This document shows positions 1 to 6,583 of a DNA stretch of 6,583 nucleotides, in pieces. Origin of the DNA: an uncultured Coriobacteriaceae bacterium (GTDB lineage Bacteria; Actinomycetota; Coriobacteriia; Coriobacteriales; QAMH01); contig CACZQA010000317.1 of assembly GCA_902783175.1 (NCBI GenBank), forward strand, positions 1 to 6,583, in the 5' to 3' direction. A program made the translations under genes and the position numbers. Each line of letters starts with the position of its first letter. Position 1 is the stretch's first letter. A model generated the notes under the pieces. That model did not search any database. It was not told the DNA's origin and saw only the letters and a program-made list of their open reading frames with translations.

Positions 1-888
1 GGCACGCCCGACTTTGGCGGCGAGCTTTTGCGCAGCGTCACCGGCATCGAGCAGTTCATCCAGGCAGACCACATCTCCGAGCGCTTCGACCTGATCTGCC
101 TGCTCGGCTTGACCGGACCCGCCTCAGACGTCGTCGAGGCAGCCATCCGCTCCTACGACCAGACGCTCAGGATAGCCGAGATCCGCGAAGACGAGGTCTT
201 CACCGCAGCCCAGCCCCTCACCAGCGACGATGTCGTCGACATCCTGCCCGCCATCTTGGGGCTCGGGGCCTTCGACAACGGCACCGCGCTCGTCGACTCG
301 TACAAGACGATCACCGGCACCGGCATGACCACGAGCGAAAAAGGCGACCTCGTCGGCGCGCTCAAGGTTCCCGTCATCTGCGCACTCGCCTGCATCGCCG
401 TCATGGCGGGGCTGCTCGCGTGGAATGCCGCGACCGGCGGCCAGGCGGATTCCATCCGCAACTCGCTCATGACGCCCGACGCGCTCAAGCAGATTTCCGC
501 CTACAACACCGCCAAGTCCGACAACGACCTGGCAGCCGCCACGCAGGATTCCGCCGCGCGCCTCGCGGACGTGCAGCAGAGCTATCCCGTGCCCGGCTCG
601 CAGCTCGAGGCGGCTATCGACGAGTGCGCGAGCGGCCTTGTCACCTGGACGCCGTACGGCTACAGCGAGACCACCGGACAGTACGTGATTCAGGCGACGG
701 CCGGCAACAACGACAACATCTCCACGTTCGTCGAGCGCCTCGGCGCGAAGGCAAGCGAGACGGGAGGCTTCACCGTGGCGAACAGCGGCTACGCCTACCA
801 GGAGACCACCACATCGACCCCCGGAAAGACACAAGGCGACTGGACGTTGTACGTCACGCTCTCGCTCGAGGAAGGGGAGGGACGTTAG
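1..888 (+). CDS. PilM/PilN-like fused pilus assembly protein (5' truncated)
   Basis: The frame is open from base 1, so the gene starts upstream; a TTG at 28 is not a convincing start because the same frame is good coding sequence before it. In window numbering (295 residues visible), residues 1-95 resemble the C-terminal end of PilM, the actin-like cytoplasmic T4P ATPase (ELLRS helix, LICLLGLTG strand/turn, final ILPAILGLGAF). Residues about 122-141 form one membrane helix (VPVICALACIAVMAGLLAW). A polar helical stretch follows (about 145-195), then an alpha/beta domain (205-292) like the extracytoplasmic part of PilN. This single-chain order matches GspL of type II secretion, the known counterpart of PilM plus PilN. 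Its role would be the inner-membrane alignment complex linking the cytoplasmic ATPases to PilO. The stop TAG abuts the next ATG. The PilN-like part is clearer than the PilM-like part, where similarity is weak; a plain PilN with an unusual cytoplasmic domain is the alternative. Confidence 0.62.
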   Translation, partial: GTPDFGGELLRSVTGIEQFIQADHISERFDLICLLGLTGPASDVVEAAIRSYDQTLRIAEIREDEVFTAAQPLTSDDVVDILPAILGLGAFDNGTALVDSYKTITGTGMTTSEKGDLVGALKVPVICALACIAVMAGLLAWNAATGGQADSIRNSLMTPDALKQISAYNTAKSDNDLAAATQDSAARLADVQQSYPVPGSQLEAAIDECASGLVTWTPYGYSETTGQYVIQATAGNNDNISTFVERLGAKASETGGFTVANSGYAYQETTTSTPGKTQGDWTLYVTLSLEEGEGR

Positions 889-1572
889 ATGAAAGTCGAG
901 ACCAAGCTCACCGACCGCGACCTCAAGCTCATCAAGTACGTCATCTCGATTCTGGTCGTCTTCATCTTGTTCTGGGTGGGCATCCGCCCGCTGTGGGAGA
1001 CGCACCAGCAGCTCGCCGACGACCTCGCCGTCCAACAGGCACGCGTGCAGCAGGCAAGCGACGCGAGCATGACGCAAGACCTCGCCGACAGCACGGCGCA
1101 GATCCGCGCGGAGCTTGCCACGGGGGCGCTCGAGGGCTTTAGCACCACGCACGATGCAGCGAGCGTCACCAACCTGATGACCACGATCGCGAAGTCGCAC
1201 GGCCTGCGCGTCGTCGACTTGACCTTCGCGCTGCCGCAAGACGAGACCACGTACGCGCCGTCCACCACCTATGCGCCCACGGGCACCTCCGCGACGGGCA
1301 CCTCGACCGCCTCGGCCCCCGATGTCGCGCTCTCGAAGGGCGCGCAGGCCGCAGAAAAAGGCGACCTCATCGGCATCTACCAGACCAACGTGCAGATTGT
1401 CGTGAGCGGCACCGAAGCGCAGCTTGAGAGCTTCACCAACGACTGCGCGCAGGCATACCCGGGCATGCGCGTGCAGGGCTTCAAGTGGGAGAAGGAAGAC
1501 TCGAGCGGACAGGGCGATGCCGGATGGCGCATGACGGCAAACCTGGCCGTCTACTCGTACAAGGGAAACTAG
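889..1572 (+). CDS. pilO: PilO-like alignment-complex protein
   Basis: The protein has 227 residues: a short charged cytoplasmic tail (1-14), one membrane helix (about 15-33, LIKYVISILVVFILFWVGI), a helical, probably coiled-coil segment (36-78) and a C-terminal alpha/beta region (about 85-225). This is the architecture of PilO/GspM, which pairs with PilN outside the membrane and positions the pilus platform. Within the C-terminal region, a Thr/Ser/Pro/Ala-rich insert (119-145) separates the first helix-strand unit (VTNLMTTIAKSHGLRVVDL) from the last strands (NVQIVVSG, MTANLAVYSY). The ATG directly follows the upstream TAG (TAGATG), and a strong purine-rich ribosome site (GAAGGGGAGG, 871-880) sits eight bases before it. 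Identification rests on architecture, size and position between the PilN-like gene and pilB; PilO sequences are poorly conserved, so the residues alone would not prove it. Confidence 0.75.
   Translation: MKVETKLTDRDLKLIKYVISILVVFILFWVGIRPLWETHQQLADDLAVQQARVQQASDASMTQDLADSTAQIRAELATGALEGFSTTHDAASVTNLMTTIAKSHGLRVVDLTFALPQDETTYAPSTTYAPTGTSATGTSTASAPDVALSKGAQAAEKGDLIGIYQTNVQIVVSGTEAQLESFTNDCAQAYPGMRVQGFKWEKEDSSGQGDAGWRMTANLAVYSYKGN
1246..1311 (+). repeat. Short imperfect tandem repeats in the PilO-like linker
   Basis: Two neighbouring pairs of imperfect in-frame repeats lie inside the PilO-like gene. Two 18-base units (1246-1263 and 1264-1281) encode TTYAPS and TTYAPT; two 15-base units (1282-1296 and 1297-1311) encode GTSAT and GTSTA. 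Together they make a low-complexity Thr/Ser/Ala/Pro segment that is probably a flexible surface-exposed loop. Unit lengths are multiples of three, so expansion or loss would change linker length without breaking the frame. Confidence 0.6.
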
Positions 1573-1576
1573 CACG

Positions 1577-3272
<1,696 letters not shown>

Positions 3273-3274
<2 letters not shown>

Positions 3275-3280
3275 GGAGGA
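3273..3280 (+). promoter_or_regulatory. Strong ribosome binding site that decides the pilT start
   Basis: AAGGAGGA overlaps the last bases of pilB. It ends right against a GTG at 3281, which is too close to serve as start, and lies nine bases before the ATG at 3290, an ideal spacing. The pilT start is therefore placed at 3290. It is the best Shine-Dalgarno match in the window. Confidence 0.8.
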
Positions 3281-3289
3281 GTGCAGCAC

Positions 3290-4339
3290 ATGAACTTGGA
3301 CGGCATCATACTCAAAGCGCGGGACATGGGCTGTTCCGACGTGCACATCTCCGCCGGCGAGCCGGTGTTCTTCCGCCAAAACGGCACGCTCGTCGAGGCG
3401 CCGTACGACTTCAAGGCCAAAGAGGTCGAGGCCATGATCGAAGAGGTGCTCGACAAGCGTCAGCTCGCCGCCTTCGCCGACGGCGACGACCTCGACTTCG
3501 CGCTCGTGTCGAGCGACGGTCTGCGCCAACGCGTCAACGTGTTCCGCCAGCGCGGTCACATCGCCGCCACCATCCGCCTGCTCGACGACCATATTCCCAC
3601 CATCGAACAGCTCGGCCTGCCGTCCACGCTCAACGAGCTCGCCGACCGCAAGCGCGGCCTCATCCTGGTGACCGGCCCCACCGGGTCGGGCAAGTCCACC
3701 ACCCTCGCAGCGATGATCGACTACATCAACCGCACGCGCGCCGAGCACATCATCACGATCGAAGACCCCATCGAGTACGTGTACACGCGCAAAAGCTCGC
3801 TCATCCACCAGCGTGAGGTCGGGCACGACACCAAGAGCTTCGCCGCGAGCTTGCGCTCTGCGCTGCGCGAAGACCCCGACATCATCCTCGTCGGCGAGAT
3901 GCGCGACTACGAGACCATCTCCGCCGCGCTCACCGCCGCCGAGACCGGGCACCTGGTCATGTCGACGCTGCACACGACGAGCGCGGCGCTCGCCGTCGAC
4001 CGCATCATCGACGCCTGCCCCGCCGGGGCGCAAAACCAGGTGCGCAGCCAGCTGTCCGGCGTGCTCGCCGGCGTGATCACGCAGTGCCTGATCCCCACAG
4101 CCGACGGGCTGGGACGCTGTGCCGCGACGGAGGTGCTCGTGGGCACCGACGCCGTGCTCAACATGGTGCGCGAGGACAAGATCTACCAGCTCGACACCAT
4201 CATGCAGTCCAACCGCGCGCTCGGCATGCACACCCTCAACGCCGACCTCATGGCAAAGGTCCGCAGCGGCGTCATCACCGCGCAAAGCGCGCTCGAGTAC
4301 AGCAACGACCGCAGAGAGCTCACGGAGCTGCTGGGGTAG
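3290..4339 (+). CDS. pilT: Type IV pilus retraction ATPase PilT
   Basis: The 349-residue product has the length and motif set of PilT, the cytoplasmic hexameric ATPase that powers pilus retraction. The N-terminal PAS-like domain opens with GCSDVHISAGEP (14-25). The core has Walker A GPTGSGKS (129-136), Asp box TIEDPIEY (156-163), Walker B DPDIILVGEMRD (195-206, Glu203) and His box STLHTT (225-230). There is no tetracysteine, which separates it from PilB. The C-terminal motif written AIRNLIRE in well-studied PilT proteins, needed for retraction there, is AVLNMVRE (288-295) here, followed by a typical stretch (KIYQLDTIMQ, then GMHTLNADL). The ATG at 3290 is chosen over an in-frame GTG at 3281 from ribosome-site spacing. 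It sits between pilB and the pilin-like genes, three bases before the next ATG. Twitching, adhesion or DNA uptake are possible outputs; the sequence does not say which. Confidence 0.95.
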   Translation: MNLDGIILKARDMGCSDVHISAGEPVFFRQNGTLVEAPYDFKAKEVEAMIEEVLDKRQLAAFADGDDLDFALVSSDGLRQRVNVFRQRGHIAATIRLLDDHIPTIEQLGLPSTLNELADRKRGLILVTGPTGSGKSTTLAAMIDYINRTRAEHIITIEDPIEYVYTRKSSLIHQREVGHDTKSFAASLRSALREDPDIILVGEMRDYETISAALTAAETGHLVMSTLHTTSAALAVDRIIDACPAGAQNQVRSQLSGVLAGVITQCLIPTADGLGRCAATEVLVGTDAVLNMVREDKIYQLDTIMQSNRALGMHTLNADLMAKVRSGVITAQSALEYSNDRRELTELLG

Positions 4340-4342
4340 CGC

Positions 4343-4822
4343 ATGATCAGGCGGACACGGGACATACTCAGAAACGAGCAGGGCGTGAGCATCGTCTTTG
4401 CCGTGCTGCTCGTCGTCGTGCTGCTCATCTTGGGTGGCATCATCGTGTCGTTTGGCTATGCCAACTACCACCGCTCGCTCGACGACATGGCCGCCGAGCG
4501 CACCTACCAAAACGTCTCGAGCGCCACCCAGCTGCTGCACGACAAGGCCGACGGGGCGCCCGCGGGCACCGACTGGATCCAAAGAATCGCCGCGACAGGC
4601 GAATCCGCTGGCCAGACTCCTGCAACCATCGTCCTGAGCGTGTCGAGCTCGCAAGACGCGCAGTTCGCGAACATCAGCGTCGACGTCAAGAAGAACGGGC
4701 AGGGCGCCTACAACGTCGCGTTGTACGAGACGGACGCACCGGACAAGACGGCACTCCAGTTCACCCTCACGCTGGTAGGCGACAAGGCAAGCGTCGGCCC
4801 CATCACGAAGGTGGCGAGCTGA
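4343..4822 (+). CDS. PilX-like minor pilin/assembly protein lacking Glu5
   Basis: This is a small membrane-anchored protein of 159 residues. A basic leader (MIRRTRDILRNEQG) precedes a long hydrophobic helix (about 15-39, SIVFAVLLVVVLLILGGIIV), then a polar helical stretch (40-70) and a probably beta-rich end (about 94-158). The leader ending in Gly14 followed by a hydrophobic helix resembles PilX-type minor pilins. Position +5 after that Gly is Phe19, not the Glu of major pilins, a feature also known in some PilX-like proteins. A likely role is in the minor-pilin priming or tip complex. The weak, distant GGGG (4333-4336) suggests translational coupling to pilT, whose stop is three bases upstream. 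Whether the prepilin peptidase cuts it cannot be told from sequence; it could instead stay an uncleaved bitopic membrane protein. Confidence 0.6.
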   Translation: MIRRTRDILRNEQGVSIVFAVLLVVVLLILGGIIVSFGYANYHRSLDDMAAERTYQNVSSATQLLHDKADGAPAGTDWIQRIAATGESAGQTPATIVLSVSSSQDAQFANISVDVKKNGQGAYNVALYETDAPDKTALQFTLTLVGDKASVGPITKVAS

Positions 4823-4823
4823 C

Positions 4824-5363
4824 ATGCGCATGAGCCCCAAAGACATCGCGCGTTCCAACGGCGGCTTCACGCTCGTGGAGTCGGTCGTCGTCATGGTCGT
4901 GCTCGCCATCGTGCTCGCCTGCATCGCGACATCGCTTTCGTTTGGCACGCGCATCATGGCCAGCCAGCGCGCCATCGCCAACGCCGACATGCTTGCCTCA
5001 ACCGTCAACACGAGCGTCTCCGACGTGCTGCGCACGTCGAGCACGGCGCCCGTCATCGGCGTCGACGGCAGCTCGGTCACCTTCACGCAGGACTTCGTCA
5101 GCCCCTCGCGCGCGAAGGGCAGCTACACCATCTCGCCCGCGGCAGACGGCACGCTCCAGATTGCCGATGCGAGCGGAGACTCCGGCGCCTTCCTGCCAAG
5201 TGGCGTCTACATCGACGGCGATCGCGTGAGCGTCACGTTCGCGGCTGGAGATGCAGCCGCGGGCAAAGCGACGACGCAGGTCACGACCACCGTGACGAGC
5301 ACGCAAGGCGACGTGCTCTCCACCCAGACGATCAGCGTCGAGACCCTGGGGGGCGGTGCCTGA
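4824..5363 (+). CDS. Minor pilin/pseudopilin with canonical class III signal
   Basis: The 179-residue product has a clear prepilin signal: a 14-residue basic leader ending in GlyGly, then FTLVES with Glu19 at +5, followed by a hydrophobic helix to about residue 40. Prepilin peptidase should cut after Gly14, leaving a mature protein of about 165 residues. The remainder of the helical spine (41-70) leads into a Ser/Thr/Ala-rich, beta-strand-rich globular part (75-176) with no cysteine. This general shape fits PilV/PilW/GspI-J-like minor pilins, but the globular part is too divergent for a subfamily. The ATG at 4824 is one base after the upstream stop; a second ATG at 4830 would shorten the leader by two residues and cannot be excluded. 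AAGGTGG (4808-4814) is a modest ribosome site. Its stop overlaps the next ATG (TGATG), so the two pilin genes are probably translated together. Confidence 0.78.
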   Translation: MRMSPKDIARSNGGFTLVESVVVMVVLAIVLACIATSLSFGTRIMASQRAIANADMLASTVNTSVSDVLRTSSTAPVIGVDGSSVTFTQDFVSPSRAKGSYTISPAADGTLQIADASGDSGAFLPSGVYIDGDRVSVTFAAGDAAAGKATTQVTTTVTSTQGDVLSTQTISVETLGGGA

Positions 5364-5365
5364 TG
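5361..5365 (+). promoter_or_regulatory. TGATG stop/start overlap between two pilin genes
   Basis: The TGA of the small pseudopilin gene (5361-5363) shares its final A with the ATG of the large pilin gene (5363-5365). Such overlaps usually signal translational coupling by re-initiating ribosomes, which would hold the two products in a fixed ratio. The G-rich stretch at 5348-5356 could serve as ribosome site. Confidence 0.65.
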
Positions 5366-6583
5366 TCTTGCACACGCACAGCCACAAAGCGGGGCTTCAC
5401 CCTCATCGAAGTCGTCGTGGTGCTCGCCGTCATGGCGGTCATCGCCGCACTCGCCGTGCCCTCGCTCGTCCCGTGGTACAACAGCTACAAGGCCACCGAG
5501 CGCCAGAGCAACGCCGAGCTCGTGTATTCGGTCGCCGAGAACAACATGGCCAAGATCGTGGCCAACGGCACGCTTGGCAACGGCAGCTCGGGCACTGTCA
5601 CCGCGGCGACGCGGACGACCCTGGCCAGCACCATCTCGAGCCCCGACCCCACGCCCGCGCTGCTGAAAAACGACGACGGCTCGACGGTCGACGAGGGGCT
5701 CGTCTGCCTGACCAACTACAACTCGGGCGATGCCGCCGCGCTCGACATGCTCGTCCCCAACATCGACGCGCAGGTCTCGAACGTCGGATTTTTCGGCACG
5801 AACATCACGACCGAGGACCAGGGCGCGGCGCTTCATGCGAAAGGCGTCTACTACCTCGAGCTCAACCCGCAGACCGGCTACGTGTACGGCGCGTTCTACT
5901 CCGAATCGGCCAGCTTCACGCCAGAGGTGTACCAGAGCTTCGCGAGTGCGAACCGCAACGACTCCGCTGCGCTCGCCGCCAAGCAGATCGCCTACTACGG
6001 CGGCGGTCCCATGAAGTCGTTCGTGCACGAGCAGACACTCGACGACCTGGTCATCGGCTACTTCGAATTCAACGGCGACCAGCTGACCGGCTCGTACGGC
6101 TACACCATCTCGAAGTTTGGCGAGGTGTCCGCGCAGGTCCACGACAACCTCCCCGACGACAACACCATCACGTCGACGGCCTACGGCATCTTGTCGGCAA
6201 CCGAGCTCACGGGCAACGACGTGCCCTCGCACGTCCTCGAGAGCGCGAGCGTCCAGAAAGTCTCTGCCGCGAGCCTTGGCATCGAGGGCCTCACTGTGAC
6301 GGGCGACGGCATGTACTGGTTCTACGAATACGACCCGAGCACGCTGTACGAAGACAGCGCCAACACCATCACGCGCACCTCATCCGCCGGCGTCTGGAAG
6401 CCCTGGGAAAACGCGCAGGCCTCTTCGCAGTACAAAAAACGTCGCGGTGTTCCTCGACCCGAACTTTGCCGCCGCCATCGCCCCCGGCACCGCAAACCCG
6501 TTCAACAAGACCTTCCAGGTGCGCACCGGCGAGCAGCTCCAGCACATCGGCAAACCGCTCGACTACGTGTACGACCCGAACAA
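5363..6583 (+). CDS. Large prepilin-like protein, 3' truncated, with a frame shift at 6434-6439
   Basis: The gene starts at the ATG in TGATG, overlapping the previous stop, with a G-rich ribosome site at about 5348-5356. The leader MSCTRTATKRG is followed by FTLIE, with Glu16 at +5 after the cut at Gly11, and a hydrophobic helix (17-37), so this is a class III prepilin. The spine continues to about residue 66, followed by a long Asn/Thr/Ser/Tyr/Asp-rich extracellular region with strands such as GVYYLELNPQTGYVYGAFYS (161-180). After Tyr357 the meaningful frame shifts by one base at an A6 run. In the +1 frame the protein continues sensibly (NVAVFLDPNF, then TFQVRTGEQLQHIG) to the window edge; the original frame also stays open but reads as Arg/Pro/His-rich shadow. 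The product exceeds 400 residues, far above a normal pilin, so it may be a modular pilin, tip adhesin or major surface subunit. The extracellular part is not recognised. It could be a pseudogene if the shift is real. Confidence 0.75.
   Translation, partial: MSCTRTATKRGFTLIEVVVVLAVMAVIAALAVPSLVPWYNSYKATERQSNAELVYSVAENNMAKIVANGTLGNGSSGTVTAATRTTLASTISSPDPTPALLKNDDGSTVDEGLVCLTNYNSGDAAALDMLVPNIDAQVSNVGFFGTNITTEDQGAALHAKGVYYLELNPQTGYVYGAFYSESASFTPEVYQSFASANRNDSAALAAKQIAYYGGGPMKSFVHEQTLDDLVIGYFEFNGDQLTGSYGYTISKFGEVSAQVHDNLPDDNTITSTAYGILSATELTGNDVPSHVLESASVQKVSAASLGIEGLTVTGDGMYWFYEYDPSTLYEDSANTITRTSSAGVWKPWENAQASSQYKKRRGVPRPELCRRHRPRHRKPVQQDLPGAHRRAAPAHRQTARLRVRPEQ
6434..6439 (+). other. A6 run at which the pilin reading frame shifts by one
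   Basis: The upstream frame reads TAC AAA AAA CGT; the frame supported downstream reads TAC AAA AAC GTC, with five A instead of six. Before the run only the frame starting at 5363 gives plausible protein; after it only the +1 frame does. One surplus A is the simplest explanation. The run is conspicuous in GC-rich DNA with few homopolymers of A. Confidence 0.8.

Noticed and set aside
28..30. TTG as true start of the first gene
   Set aside because: The same frame is open and protein-like to base 1, and starting here would cut through a PilM-like domain; the gene more likely begins upstream.
338..1368. A shared 15-base word (GAAAAAGGCGACCTC) near 338 and near 1353, both encoding EKGDL
   Set aside because: Only two short copies lie in different structural contexts, with no flanking similarity; chance or codon bias is enough to explain it.
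3281..3283. GTG as start of pilT
   Set aside because: It directly touches the AAGGAGGA ribosome site, leaving no spacing; the ATG at 3290 has ideal spacing and gives a normal PilT N-terminus.
4400..4920. GTC/CTC/GTG-rich repeat-like stretches near 4405 and 4880
   Set aside because: They encode the hydrophobic helices of two pilin-like proteins; the repetitiveness follows from Val/Leu codons in GC-rich DNA.
5207..6232. A 341-codon open frame on the - strand over the large pilin gene
   Set aside because: It is a shadow of the pilin gene, which has a clear prepilin signal and sensible protein composition on the + strand.

Overview
The window is a single, tightly packed operon, read entirely on the + strand, for a type IV pilus (T4P) machine. 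The DNA is strongly GC-rich, with G or C at most third codon positions. The gene set and compact Gram-positive-like layout (a PilM/PilN-type protein, PilO, PilB, PilT, then several pilin-like proteins) suggest a high-GC actinobacterium. My best guess is a member of the Coriobacteriia (Collinsella/Olsenella/Eggerthella-like), but this is inferred from composition and gene style, not from a diagnostic marker.

Layout: (1) positions 1-888, the 3' part of a protein joining a PilM-like cytoplasmic end, one membrane helix and a PilN-like extracytoplasmic domain; (2) 889-1572, a PilO-like protein; (3) 1577-3274, the extension ATPase PilB; (4) 3290-4339, the retraction ATPase PilT; (5) 4343-4822, a small PilX-like protein without the usual pilin glutamate; (6) 4824-5363, a pseudopilin/minor pilin with a canonical GFTLVES signal; (7) from 5363 past the right edge, a very large prepilin-like protein with a GFTLIE signal. 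Gene borders are 0-15 bases apart or overlap, so there is no room for internal promoters or terminators and none is seen. The left and right genes are both cut by the window.

How the genes work together: the PilM/N-like and PilO-like proteins would form the inner-membrane alignment complex, PilB would power pilin polymerisation and PilT depolymerisation. The three pilin-like products would be the fibre, its priming complex or tip. The platform protein PilC and the prepilin peptidase PilD are not in the window and must lie elsewhere.

The most notable point is in the last gene. At a run of six A (6434-6439) the convincing reading frame moves by one base. Downstream, the +1 frame continues a sensible protein, while the original frame becomes an Arg/Pro/His-rich shadow. 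This is a sequencing error, a real inactivating indel, or a phase-variable/slippage site in what looks like a large modular pilin.
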